Of a stretch of DNA of 64,000 nt, positions 16,401 to 25,189 are shown in pieces. This stretch comes from Hoylesella nanceiensis DSM 19126 = JCM 15639 (GTDB taxonomy: Bacteria > Bacteroidota > Bacteroidia > Bacteroidales > Bacteroidaceae): the NCBI RefSeq assembly GCF_000379965.1, contig NZ_KB904333.1:124001-188000 (forward strand), written 5' to 3'. The notes below the pieces were generated by a model, which did not search any database, was not told the origin of the DNA, and was given only the letters and a program-made list of their open reading frames with translations. A program made the translations under genes and the position numbers. The stretch's first letter is position 1, and each line of letters starts with the position of its first letter.

Positions 16401-17593
16401 CGCTTGATGAGGTTGGTAAGCAAGTCAGCATCCAGGTAAGCGATACCGGCATTGGTATCCCGAAAACCGAGGCCAAGCATATCTTCCAGAGTTTCTTTCG
16501 TGCCTCCAATGCAGTCAACTCTCAGGAGATGGGCAGTGGATTGGGCTTGATGCTTACTCGCCAGCTTGTGCAGAAACTGGGAGGAAAGTTAACGTTCGAG
16601 AGCGAGGAAGGCAAGGGATCTGCTTTCTTGGTTGTATTGCCTGATAACGGATATGTTGATGTTTCCGTTTCTTCCAAGCCATCAAGTTTGCCAGAAACTT
16701 TCGATAACTCCGTGTCTACTAATGAAAAAATAAAATCAGAAGAATCGCTTAAGGACACGCTCCTTTTTGTCGATGATAACGACGACCTCCGTCAATACAT
16801 CCGTATGGCTTTCGCAGACCAATACCATGTGGTGGATGTGGAGAGTGGTGAGGCTGCCTTGAAGTATCTGTCAGAGAATGGTGAGTGTGACATCGTGGTA
16901 TCGGATGTGATGATGCCGGGTATGCAGGGCGACGAACTCTGCCGTAGCATCAAGGAAAACAAGGAGATCAGTTGGCTGCCTGTCATCCTCCTAACAGCGA
17001 AGGCAGGGCGCGACTTCATGATAGAAGGTCTAGACCTTGGAGCAGACGATTACATTGCCAAGCCATTCGACTCTGCCATTCTTGCCAGCAAGATAGCGAG
17101 CATGTTGAAGAACCGTCGCCATCTGAGTCAATACTATATAGAGCAAAGTCTCGCCATTGTCAGAGGAGAGGACTCTGGGAAATCGTCTCAAAAGAGCCTG
17201 TTGCCAAGCGAACCTTCCGTGCCATCCGCTTCCGATGAAAAGAATAAATCTTCCGATGAAAAAGAACCGGAATTGGATCCGATGGACCAAGCTTTCGTTG
17301 AGAAAGCAACCCGTCTCGTCCTCGATAATCTGAGCGACACCAACTTCAACATCGACCGCCTTTGCCGAGAAATGGCGATGAGCCGCACCCTCTTCTATGG
17401 CAAGTTGAAGACTCTGACAGGACAAGGACCGCAAGACTTCATACGACTCATCCGTTTGGAGCAGGCAGCCCAGTATCTGAAGCAAGGCGATAGCGTCTTG
17501 GATGTCTCTGTGAAGACAGGATTTGTAAACGTAAAGTACTTCAGTACAGTTTTCAAGAAGCATTTCGGGGTGTCACCTAGTAAGTATGAATAA
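13475..17593 (+). CDS. Hybrid two-component system regulator (HTCS)
   Basis: The 1372-residue single-chain regulator senses a glycan fragment in the periplasm and activates its PUL. Domains in order: signal/anchor (1-30); two-component propeller repeats (about 45-690, repeated LWxGT and GGLWIG motifs); Y_Y_Y domain (~710-785); membrane helix (~800-822); histidine kinase with His844 in NTAHNIRTP; ATPase domain with NLLSNAVKYTK and GSGLGLML; receiver with VSDVMMPG (Asp1144); AraC-type DNA-binding domain (~1272-1372, ending FKKHFGVSPSKYE). All signalling residues are present. It stands directly upstream of the GH5-SusCD-GH3 genes on the same strand with its own terminator between. GC content is visibly higher than in flanking genes. 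The ligand is probably a beta-gluco-oligosaccharide, from the enzymes next to it. Confidence 0.95.
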   Translation: MKNKGLSYFLRLQVDFLWLLCMVLCSQLHAQEHLTRNMLMLSNLNTDNGLSSARVYSIVEAEDGAMWISTKRGVDRYNGQQVRNYTLATDMQFSDASGRNIKLTKDSQQHIYAYDNKGKIYIYNKVKDTFQLQVNLTNVLGGSVVLNDLLVDDKGCFWMALDRGVYMMAHLSIAGSKDKTAYNKGKYILKNTYVNHIRFFGKQLLIGSPSGVFAYSQNAAQPRLLLRGYSVLSSYHDVKAHQIWLGTFHRGILLLDDRTWKPLSSLTQFSSLSDIPLIPVRSIIHYDAATILMAVDGAGVYAYDKKTCKTNLLLNTDGRPENILHGNGVYALCKDHLGDLWMGSYSGGVDMAIPMEHTLEFVRHEYLNSQSLINNGVNDVMQSVDAQGRNSKIWYATDKGVSIYDEQTHLWHHSLYNKVALTLCQTADGKVLVGTYGDGIFQVHADGSSNRAYSVSNGKLKTDYVYSIFKDSEGGLWIGCLDGDLVHIPSSLEKNGNVDNSVNYLPINEVQSIVESPDKKIIAVGTTHGCYRIDKRSLRASRFFYPSEFPSVDYNFFVNAMDFQDARHIWIATDGGGLYLYDWQKQQVKNYTISQSLPSNTVYALVKTPIGKVWMSTDKGLAFIDHGKVTNLNFFKGLEREYKRMAVVRTQDGRMIFGSSEGAVVLASKFARGLSYKAPLHITGVEVEGKTFDEANQLEDWHAELFEMLQEGKMSFSHDEKTLIVHFESINYPYQHDIQYQYYLAGYDHQWSVPSAYQQARFANLPPGSYTLHIKAKGRSNGRILGESILHIHIAQPWWNSWWAWIAYLCILGAIVYFGWDYYRERLHRKYYDDKINFFVNTAHNIRTPLSLVLAPLADLAKDTTLGDKSRKFLEMALRNGDKLLRMVTELLDFQKIAVVKTQVHMQKVELSVLLRQQVDKFQMSAQEKHINLRLATCGQHTFSTDLSMMDLIFENLLSNAVKYTKVGGTITISASLDEVGKQVSIQVSDTGIGIPKTEAKHIFQSFFRASNAVNSQEMGSGLGLMLTRQLVQKLGGKLTFESEEGKGSAFLVVLPDNGYVDVSVSSKPSSLPETFDNSVSTNEKIKSEESLKDTLLFVDDNDDLRQYIRMAFADQYHVVDVESGEAALKYLSENGECDIVVSDVMMPGMQGDELCRSIKENKEISWLPVILLTAKAGRDFMIEGLDLGADDYIAKPFDSAILASKIASMLKNRRHLSQYYIEQSLAIVRGEDSGKSSQKSLLPSEPSVPSASDEKNKSSDEKEPELDPMDQAFVEKATRLVLDNLSDTNFNIDRLCREMAMSRTLFYGKLKTLTGQGPQDFIRLIRLEQAAQYLKQGDSVLDVSVKTGFVNVKYFSTVFKKHFGVSPSKYE

Positions 17594-17668
17594 AATGAGC
17601 AGTGTAAATTGCTGGCAAAGAAAGTAAAAATACTACTGTCTGATATTCAGTTAGTTAGATACAAATGT

Positions 17669-17712
17669 AAGGTTTCAAACCTGGAGATAAGTTAGATTTG
17701 AAACCTTTTTTG
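17669..17712 (+). terminator. Terminator after HTCS
   Basis: A perfect 11-bp stem, AAGGTTTCAAA (17669-17679) with TTTGAAACCTT (17697-17707), is followed by TTTTGTTTG. It separates the regulator from the structural genes. Confidence 0.85.
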
Positions 17713-17747
17713 TTTGCATTCTAACCTAGTTTTTTTCCTCTTTTCTA

Positions 17748-17755
17748 TACTTTTG
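17748..17755 (+). promoter_or_regulatory. Promoter -7 element of the PUL operon
   Basis: TACTTTTG matches TAnnTTTG and lies 67 bases before the GH5 start, behind the HTCS terminator. It is the likely target of HTCS activation; no operator could be singled out. Confidence 0.55.
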
Positions 17756-17821
17756 TAGCCAAGTTCAAACAATTACTCGCAATAAATAAACAATTAAGTA
17801 TAAACAACAATAAACTTAATA

Positions 17822-19036
17822 ATGAAAAGGAACCTTTTGAAAGTCTACTTGCTATTTGTAAGTATGTTTACTGTATTTTCTTGCAGTGCTAGTCCTTCGG
17901 TGGTGGATACGCCTGATACAAGCGAATCGATTCCTACCGCCAAGCAATGGAACAAGGATGTAGTAGGTTGGAATCTCGGCAATGAATTCGAGTGCTCAGC
18001 TCCTGGACAGGATGGCGAGTCGATGCAGATTGGCAACCCTGACGGTTCCATCCATGCAGAGACAGCTTGGGGCAATCCCGTTGTCACCAAAAAGATGATA
18101 CAAGCCGTGAAGAAGGCAGGTTTCAATGCTATCCGTATTCCAATCCGTTGGCAGTGCCACATCACCAATGCTCAGGCGATGAGCATCGACAAGGCTTGGA
18201 TTGCTCGTATCAAGGAGGTAGTGGGTTGGTGTCTGGATAATGACCTCAAGGTTATCATCAATGCGCATCATGAAAAATGGCTAGAAGGTCGTCCTACTTA
18301 TCAATATAAGGATGAAAACTGCCAAAAGCTTGCGCTCCTCTGGATGAATATCTCCTCTGAGTTTGCCAATTATGACAGCCGCTTGGCTTTCGCCGGAACC
18401 AATGAGGTTCACGTCAGGGATACCTGGAGCAAGCCTACTGCCGAGAACCTCGAAGTGCAGAATGCTTACAATCAGATATTCGTGGATATGGTTCGTGCCA
18501 CAGGCGGCAACAATGCCAAGCGCCACCTCATCTTACAGACTTACGTTTGCAACCCTTGGTTTGGCATCGAGAATGGAGGATTCATCATTCCGAAGGATGC
18601 CGAAGGCAATGGCAACAACTATATGAGTGTGGAATTTCACTACTATCAGCCATGGAGCTACGCCGGCGATTGCACCTACGATTACTGGGGTGATGTCTAC
18701 AAGGATGCTGGCAAGATACCTGCAGAAAACGAGAAGACGATGACGGATTTCTTCGACAAGGTGGTGAATACCTGGAGCAACAAAGGACTGGGTATCGTTA
18801 TAGGAGAATGGGGAGTAACCGATCACTATAAGTCAAACTCAGAGAAAGTACATGAAAACATGACCTACTACTGTAAGTTCTTGACTACGGAGGCTCGCAA
18901 ACGAGGCTTCTCTACTTTCGTTTGGGACAACAACCACTTCGGCAACGGCTCTGAGAAGTATGGCATCTTCGACCGTTTCAAGAGTATGAAGGTGAATGCT
19001 CCTTGGATTCTCGAAGGAATCTTTGGGAAAGAATAA
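17822..19036 (+). CDS. GH5 endo-beta-1,4-glucanase lipoprotein (GH5_4-like)
   Basis: The 404-residue protein has a lipoprotein signal (Cys21 in TVFSCSAS), so it is probably surface exposed. The GH5 fold is shown by VVGWNLGNEFE, IRIPIRWQCH, VIINAHHEKW, GTNEVH (acid/base Glu195), FHYYQPW and IGEWG (nucleophile Glu329). The GWNLGN start is typical of subfamily 4, which cuts beta-1,4-glucans such as mixed-linkage glucan, xyloglucan or cellulosic chains. It is the first gene after the PUL promoter, 27 bases before SusC. It would cut polymer at the cell surface for SusCD uptake. The exact substrate cannot be decided without subfamily phylogeny. Confidence 0.9.
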   Translation: MKRNLLKVYLLFVSMFTVFSCSASPSVVDTPDTSESIPTAKQWNKDVVGWNLGNEFECSAPGQDGESMQIGNPDGSIHAETAWGNPVVTKKMIQAVKKAGFNAIRIPIRWQCHITNAQAMSIDKAWIARIKEVVGWCLDNDLKVIINAHHEKWLEGRPTYQYKDENCQKLALLWMNISSEFANYDSRLAFAGTNEVHVRDTWSKPTAENLEVQNAYNQIFVDMVRATGGNNAKRHLILQTYVCNPWFGIENGGFIIPKDAEGNGNNYMSVEFHYYQPWSYAGDCTYDYWGDVYKDAGKIPAENEKTMTDFFDKVVNTWSNKGLGIVIGEWGVTDHYKSNSEKVHENMTYYCKFLTTEARKRGFSTFVWDNNHFGNGSEKYGIFDRFKSMKVNAPWILEGIFGKE

Positions 19037-19063
19037 TGTTAAACTAAAAACAAAATATCTATT

Positions 19064-22000
19064 ATGAGAAAGAAAACCATGTTTCTCGGCCTGTTCGGTG
19101 CAGGTTTGATGTGGATGCCTGCTTCTGCCATCCTCGCTGCTCAGATGAGCAATGCTGCTATGAGCGTTCAGCAGAACCAAGGCATCAAGGGTACAGTGGT
19201 GGATGCCACTGGCGAAACCTTGATTGGTGCAAGCGTAAAGGTGGCTGGTACAACAAATGGTGCCGTTACTGATATGGATGGTAACTTTACACTGAATTGC
19301 AAGCCTGGAGCTACACTCGAAGTGAGCTACGTCGGTTACAAGACGATGACCGTGAAAGCTGCTAATGGTATGAAAATCAAGATGCAAGAGGATGGTAAAG
19401 CCTTAAATGAGGTAGTTGTCACCGCCCTCGGTATCAAACGAGACCGCAAGGCTCTCGGCTATGGCTTGGAGGAAGTGAAGGGTGAGGAACTCAGTAAGGC
19501 AAAGGAAACCAACGTCATCAACTCTCTTTCAGGTAAGGTGGCTGGTCTCGTCGTGCAGAATACGGCTGGCGGTGCTTCTGGTTCTACCCGCGTGCTCCTT
19601 CGTGGTAATACAGAAATGGCAGGCAACAACCAGCCTCTCTACGTGGTGGATGGTGTGCCTTTGGATAATACAAACTTTGGCAGTGCTGGTGAAAGTGGCG
19701 GTTATGATCTGGGTGATGGAATCTCTGCCATCAACCCTGATGATATTGAGACGATGACCGTATTGAAAGGTCCTGCTGCCTCTGCCCTCTATGGTAGCCG
19801 TGCTTCCCACGGTGTTATCTTGATTACGACCAAGAAGGCGGAGAAGGATAAGATTTCCGTGGAGTACAATGGTTCTTACACTGTCGATACCCAGTTGGCT
19901 AAGTGGGACGACATCCAGGAGATATATGGTGCTGGCTACAATGGCGAGCTTCCTGCATCCAGCACCTCTGGCACCAATGCTAGTTGGGGACCTAAGGCCG
20001 ATGATTTCATGTTCAAGTATTTCGATGGCGAGGAGCGTCCATTCTTGATGCACCCTAACAACGCCTCCGATTTCTTCCGCACAGGTTTCACCACTCAAAA
20101 CTCTGCCATCCTCTCTGTTAATTCCGGTAAGACGGGTATGCGTTTTTCTGTTACCGATATGCGCAACAAAGACATCCTGCCTAACACCAATATGAGTCGT
20201 GACAACTTCAACCTCCGTGTTAATACCTCCGCAGGTCCTGTTGACTTCGACTTTACCGCCAACTATACTCGTGAGAAGGTGAAGAATCGTCCTGCCCTTG
20301 GCGATTCCCAGAGCAACGTGGGTAAGAACCTCATGACTCTGGCGGGTACCTACGACCAGGCTTGGTTGAAGCACTATGAGGATGCCGACGGCAACTATTC
20401 CAACTGGAATGGTAACGACCAGTATAACAAGAACCCATATTGGGATCTCTATAAGAACAGCAATACATCCGACAAGGACGTGTTCCGTTTTACGGGTAAG
20501 GCCATCTGGAACATCGACAACCACCTCAAGTTGCAGGGTACCATCGGTACCGACATCAACAGCATGAACTTCGAGGACTTCATCGCCAAGACAACTCCAG
20601 GTACTCCTGCCGGAAAGCTTACCGACCAAATCTTCAACAACCGCACACTCAACGCCGAGATACTCGCCCTCTACAACAACTCATGGGGCGACTTCGATAT
20701 CAATGCTACCGCTGGTGGTAACATCTTCAAGGTGAACAACAAGACCACTACCAACGTCGGTCTCAACCAGCAGATGAATGGAATACAGAACATCATGAAC
20801 TATCAGGAGCAGAATACTCGTGAGAGCATATATAAGAAGCAGATTTCTTCCCTCTATGCCAGTGCGAGCCTCGGCTACAAACATACTTACTATCTGGAGG
20901 GAACCCTCCGTGGCGATAGGTCATCTACGCTCCCTACCAATAACAATACATACGTATATCCTTCGGTATCTGGTAGTTTGGTATTCTCCGAGTTTATCAA
21001 GAACAAGAAGTTCATCAATTACGGTAAGATTCGCGCATCTTGGGCAAAGGTAGGTAGCGATACTGATCCATACCAGTTGGCACTCAACTACACCACGGGC
21101 AAGTACAGCTACTCGGGTTATACTATCGGTATGATAGCCAACTCAACACAGCCAAACAAGGACTTGAAGCCTACTATGACAGCTTCTTACGAGGTAGGTT
21201 TGGAGATGAAGTTCTTCAACGGACGCTTGGGTTTGGATGCCACCTATTACAACCAGAACTCCAAGGACCAGATTTTGAGCTTGGCTTCAACCACCACCTC
21301 TGGCTATGCTTACCGCCTCATCAATGCCGGTGAGATTCAGAACCAGGGTATCGAGATTGCCCTCAATGCCCGTGCCTTGCAGATCAAGGACTTCGCTTGG
21401 GACTTGGGGGCCAACTTCTCGAAGAATACCAACAAGGTGAAGTCGCTCACCAATGGCATGGACTACTTCGAGTTGGCGAAGGCATACTGGTGCGGTGTTT
21501 CTGTTGGTGCCAAGGTAGGAGAGAACTATGGAGCCATCCGTGGACACGACTTCCTCTACAACAACAAGGGACAGATGGTTGTCGATGCAGCTACTGGTCT
21601 TCCAAAGGTTGACCAAAAAATCAAGACCATAGGCAACTCTTCTTGGGACTGGACAGGTGGTTTCTACTCAACCTTCAGTTACAAGAACTTCCGCCTCTCT
21701 GCTGCATTCGATGTGAAGGTAGGTGCCGACATCTACTCAATGTCCATGCGTTCCGCATACCAGACAGGTAAGGCAAAGGGAACATTGGCAGGTCGTGAGG
21801 AGTGGTACACTTCCGAGGAGGCTCGCAAGGCTTCGGGTATGGACCTTGGCACATGGCGTGAAGCAGGTAACTGCAAGGGATTTGTCGTAGAGGGTGTCAT
21901 CGACAATGGCGATGGTACTTATCGCAAGAACGACATCGCCGTGAACCCTGAGGATTACTGGAAGCATGTGGCAAATGGCGTGCAGAGTGCCTTCGTTTAC

Positions 22001-22240
22001 GACAACTCTTATGTGAAGTGTCGTGAGATTATTTTCGGCTATACCTTCCCAGAGAGCATCCTGGGCAAGTATATCAAGGGCTTGACCGTATCCTTCGTGG
22101 CTCGTAACCCATTCATTATTTGGAAGAATATTCCTAACATCGACCCAGACTCCAGTTACAATACCTCTGGTCTCGGTCTGGAATATGGCTCTCTACCATC
22201 TCGCAAGAGCTATGGTTTAAACGTGAACGTGAAGTTCTAA
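19064..22240 (+). CDS. SusC-like TonB-dependent glycan transporter
   Basis: The 1058-residue protein has an N-terminal signal, a carboxypeptidase-regulatory-like domain (about 40-115: GIKGTVVDATGETLIGASVK), a linker with EVVVTALGIKRD (start of the SusC plug), the plug with LYVVDGVPLDN and GSRASHGVILITTKK, and a long beta-barrel ending in an aromatic residue (YGLNVNVKF). It imports oligosaccharides through the outer membrane together with the SusD-like lipoprotein encoded 58 bases downstream. Length and motif order are normal and no frameshift is seen. Confidence 0.96.
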   Translation: MRKKTMFLGLFGAGLMWMPASAILAAQMSNAAMSVQQNQGIKGTVVDATGETLIGASVKVAGTTNGAVTDMDGNFTLNCKPGATLEVSYVGYKTMTVKAANGMKIKMQEDGKALNEVVVTALGIKRDRKALGYGLEEVKGEELSKAKETNVINSLSGKVAGLVVQNTAGGASGSTRVLLRGNTEMAGNNQPLYVVDGVPLDNTNFGSAGESGGYDLGDGISAINPDDIETMTVLKGPAASALYGSRASHGVILITTKKAEKDKISVEYNGSYTVDTQLAKWDDIQEIYGAGYNGELPASSTSGTNASWGPKADDFMFKYFDGEERPFLMHPNNASDFFRTGFTTQNSAILSVNSGKTGMRFSVTDMRNKDILPNTNMSRDNFNLRVNTSAGPVDFDFTANYTREKVKNRPALGDSQSNVGKNLMTLAGTYDQAWLKHYEDADGNYSNWNGNDQYNKNPYWDLYKNSNTSDKDVFRFTGKAIWNIDNHLKLQGTIGTDINSMNFEDFIAKTTPGTPAGKLTDQIFNNRTLNAEILALYNNSWGDFDINATAGGNIFKVNNKTTTNVGLNQQMNGIQNIMNYQEQNTRESIYKKQISSLYASASLGYKHTYYLEGTLRGDRSSTLPTNNNTYVYPSVSGSLVFSEFIKNKKFINYGKIRASWAKVGSDTDPYQLALNYTTGKYSYSGYTIGMIANSTQPNKDLKPTMTASYEVGLEMKFFNGRLGLDATYYNQNSKDQILSLASTTTSGYAYRLINAGEIQNQGIEIALNARALQIKDFAWDLGANFSKNTNKVKSLTNGMDYFELAKAYWCGVSVGAKVGENYGAIRGHDFLYNNKGQMVVDAATGLPKVDQKIKTIGNSSWDWTGGFYSTFSYKNFRLSAAFDVKVGADIYSMSMRSAYQTGKAKGTLAGREEWYTSEEARKASGMDLGTWREAGNCKGFVVEGVIDNGDGTYRKNDIAVNPEDYWKHVANGVQSAFVYDNSYVKCREIIFGYTFPESILGKYIKGLTVSFVARNPFIIWKNIPNIDPDSSYNTSGLGLEYGSLPSRKSYGLNVNVKF

Positions 22241-22298
22241 TCTCGAAAAAATAAATCAATTTCTTTAGAAGAGTTCTAATATATAATAATGTAAGAAA

Positions 22299-24074
22299 AT
22301 GAACAATATAATCAAGAAATATATAGGTAAGAGCAGCCTACTGATGGCTTTCGCCCTGATGACAACTGGCACTGCGATGACTTCTTGCTCAGATGAAACC
22401 TTGAGCAACATCAATACCGACAATACTAAGGTGAGCGAGCTCGATCCTAACGCACAGTTGACTACTGCTTTGTTGCAGACTTATGGTGACTTCAGTTTGA
22501 TGGATACCTACCGTAACTATATCTCAGGTTTTCCACAGTATTTCGCTGGTGGTTGGAACGTAACCAACTATGCAGGTTCCAACTTCCGTGAGGACGACAT
22601 CGCTCGTCGTGTCTGGGACCGCTACTATGAGGTCAGCATCAAGAACCTTGTGGATGCCATCCACAATTCAGCAGACAAGACAAACTTGAATGCGGCACTT
22701 CGTATCCATCGTGTCTATCTCACGGCAGTCTTGGCAGACACCTACGGCGACGTGCCTTGTTTGGAGGCAGGTCTGGGTTACATCTCAGGCATCTCCACCC
22801 CTAAGTATGATACCGTAGAGGAACTCTACAGCTGGTTCTTTGAGGAGCTTGACGCTTGCGAGAAGCAACTTGGCACCGGTACCGACCGCATTTCTGGTGA
22901 TGTCACCAGCATGGGTGGTGATGTAGCCAAGTGGAAGAAGTATGCCAATGCGCTCCGTATGCGCTATGCCATGCGCATTTCAGATGTTAATCCACAGAAG
23001 GCAAAGGAAGAGTTTGAGAAGGCTGTTGCTGCCGGTGCTATTGCCAGTGCAGCAGATGATGCTTACATCAGATATGCTGATACTCCTTATACTTATTATG
23101 ATGGAGCCAACGACTACGATTTCCGCACCAATGCCTTAGGAGAGATTCTCTATGGTCAGGATGCCACATCGCCTACCATGGTATGCTCTACCTTATTCTA
23201 TCAGTTGCAGAATACCAACGACCCTCGCCTCTATCGCATCTGCCGTCACTACTACAATATCAAACGTAGTCAGGTGAAGCCAGACAAAGAGCAGAACATC
23301 GACTTGACCGATGATTTCCTGGCTTACTTCCAGAGCAAGGATCTCGGTGAAGAGCCTTGCAATCCTGGTGCTACCTGGTACACAGACTGGATGAATCCAG
23401 CTACGATTGATGACCTTCCCACTTTGAAGAAGTATGCAAAGATAGACGAGAACACTTATGCCAACTCTGATTATATAGCCCGAGCAGGTCGTCCTTGCCT
23501 GAACATCGACTTCGAGATGCCTTCTTGTCCTGGCGACTTGATGAGCTATGCCGAGGTGGAGTTCCTCAAGGCTGAGGCTGCAACCAAGGGTTGGAATGTT
23601 GGGGGTGATGATGCAGAGAGCCACTACGAGGCTGGTGTTCGTGCCAGCATGGAGTTGCTCAACAACCACTATCTTACATCCAACAAGATTTCCAAGGAAG
23701 AGATAGATGCGTTCATTGCCAATAATCCGTTGGGTGACAATCCTAAGGAGACCATCAACACCCAGGCTTGGATTCTCCACATGATGAACCCTTCTGAGGG
23801 TTGGGCAAACATGCGCCGCTCTGACTATCCTGCCATCTTGAATCGTGACCTCTTAACCAAGAATGGTTTTACTTACACAGATTCTAACTGGTCAATGCCT
23901 GTCCGTTTGCAGTATCCTGAGTTGGAAGGTCAGTACAACAGTGCCAACTACAAGGCTGCCATCGACCGCATGGGTGGTACAGACGACTGGCACAAGCGCC
24001 TCTGGTGGGACAAGGCTGATGTAAACCTTCAGCCAGACTTCAAACCGCCATTCGGAAAGGGATACAGCAAGTAG
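22299..24074 (+). CDS. SusD-like glycan-binding lipoprotein
   Basis: The 591-residue lipoprotein (Cys30 in GTAMTSCSDE) pairs with the upstream SusC. SusD/RagB features: the early INTDNTKVSELDPNAQLTTA, helical repeats with YADTPYTYYDGAND, LMSYAEVEFLKAEAATKGW and the C-terminal SDYPAILNRD with MPVRLQYPELE. It lids the SusC barrel and captures oligosaccharides at the cell surface. The sequence type is that of the SusD-like group often annotated SusD/RagB, not the starch SusD itself. It is intact and in operon with its neighbours. Confidence 0.94.
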   Translation: MNNIIKKYIGKSSLLMAFALMTTGTAMTSCSDETLSNINTDNTKVSELDPNAQLTTALLQTYGDFSLMDTYRNYISGFPQYFAGGWNVTNYAGSNFREDDIARRVWDRYYEVSIKNLVDAIHNSADKTNLNAALRIHRVYLTAVLADTYGDVPCLEAGLGYISGISTPKYDTVEELYSWFFEELDACEKQLGTGTDRISGDVTSMGGDVAKWKKYANALRMRYAMRISDVNPQKAKEEFEKAVAAGAIASAADDAYIRYADTPYTYYDGANDYDFRTNALGEILYGQDATSPTMVCSTLFYQLQNTNDPRLYRICRHYYNIKRSQVKPDKEQNIDLTDDFLAYFQSKDLGEEPCNPGATWYTDWMNPATIDDLPTLKKYAKIDENTYANSDYIARAGRPCLNIDFEMPSCPGDLMSYAEVEFLKAEAATKGWNVGGDDAESHYEAGVRASMELLNNHYLTSNKISKEEIDAFIANNPLGDNPKETINTQAWILHMMNPSEGWANMRRSDYPAILNRDLLTKNGFTYTDSNWSMPVRLQYPELEGQYNSANYKAAIDRMGGTDDWHKRLWWDKADVNLQPDFKPPFGKGYSK

Positions 24075-24140
24075 TGTTAAGCGTTTAATGTTAAGTCTTA
24101 AATGTTAAGTTTTATAGGACAATAGATAGAATAATTAATT

Positions 24141-25139
24141 ATGAATAAGACAATGAAACAATATAAGGGAAAAGTCTTGAAGGCTATGATGATGCTCTTC
24201 GCCATGAGTTTCGCACTGGCTGGTACATCTACCTTGTCTTCTTGCTCTTCTGACGATGATCCATACTTCACTGTCAGCGAAAATGACGATCCACGTATCT
24301 TGAACACCGACTTGGCTGATTCCAAGATAGACCGCAAGACAAATTATAAGTTAGAAATCAAGGTGACTCCTGTTCACTACACCACAGTGACATGGTTGCT
24401 CGACGGCACTCAGATTGCCGAAGGTACTACCATCGACCAAACTTTGCCTGTAGGTAATCATGAACTGAAGATTGTGGCAACCACCACCAAGGGCAAGACC
24501 ACATCCCGCACCTTGAACGTTACTGTGACTCCTGCTGCCGATGACCCAGCCTTGGGTACCAATGCCATCGAGCTTTGGGTAGCTCCAGGAAAAACTACAA
24601 CCATCCACGAGTGCAAGAGCCTGGGTCTCGTTCAGAAAGTTCTCATCGCTGATAAGGAGGTTGCCTTTGAAGTTCTCGATGAGGGTACGACATTGAAAGT
24701 TACTGCTCCTTCCGACCTCGCCAATGGCGATTACGACATTACATTGGTAGATGGCAATGGTGTACAGTTTGCTGGCGGAACCATCAAGGTAACCACCGAG
24801 GCTCGCCCATCTATGGAAAACACCATCTGGGAAGGTGAGTTTGCCGTGACATGGGGTACACCATTCGATGCATTGAAGGATACCTTCCTCTCGAAGGTGA
24901 AGGCTGGCACCATCCTCCGTGTCTATGTGAATGGAAATGGTCAGGGTACTGCTGCCACTGCTTGGTGGAACAACATCCTTACTGGTAAGGGCGACCCAGA
25001 ACGTGGCGACATCATGGTGGATGGACCCGCTAAATGGGAGTTTGAACTGACCGACTTATCTATCCAACGTTTGACAGAGCAGGATGGTTTCCTCCTCGTG
25101 GGTGACGGTTACACCGTAAAGAAAGTAACTATCGAATAA
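24141..25139 (+). CDS. Surface glycan-binding lipoprotein (SusE-position)
   Basis: The 332-residue lipoprotein (Cys35 in LSSCSSDDD) has at least one PKD/Ig-like domain (about 70-135: WLLDGTQIAEGTT, GNHELKIVATTTKGK), a second beta-domain (~145-215), and a C-terminal domain (~225-332: ENTIWEGEFAVTWGT, GDIMVDGPAKWEFELTD) likely to bind glycan. This position after SusD is typical for surface glycan-binding proteins, which are poorly conserved. No catalytic motif is seen. The start could also be the second Met (MKQYKG). The binding specificity is inferred only from the GH5 and GH3 neighbours. Confidence 0.8.
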   Translation: MNKTMKQYKGKVLKAMMMLFAMSFALAGTSTLSSCSSDDDPYFTVSENDDPRILNTDLADSKIDRKTNYKLEIKVTPVHYTTVTWLLDGTQIAEGTTIDQTLPVGNHELKIVATTTKGKTTSRTLNVTVTPAADDPALGTNAIELWVAPGKTTTIHECKSLGLVQKVLIADKEVAFEVLDEGTTLKVTAPSDLANGDYDITLVDGNGVQFAGGTIKVTTEARPSMENTIWEGEFAVTWGTPFDALKDTFLSKVKAGTILRVYVNGNGQGTAATAWWNNILTGKGDPERGDIMVDGPAKWEFELTDLSIQRLTEQDGFLLVGDGYTVKKVTIE

Positions 25140-25189
25140 AATATTAGAAAGATTTCCGTTTTATTATAAAACGTCAAACCTTTGAATTT

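Noticed and set aside
19529-20629. Long minus-strand open frame (366 codons) inside susC
   Set aside because: Low-complexity Val/Ile/Gly/Thr composition and complete overlap with an intact SusC gene; it is a codon-bias shadow.
23193-23780. Minus-strand open frame of 195 codons inside susD
   Set aside because: Shadow of the intact SusD-like gene.
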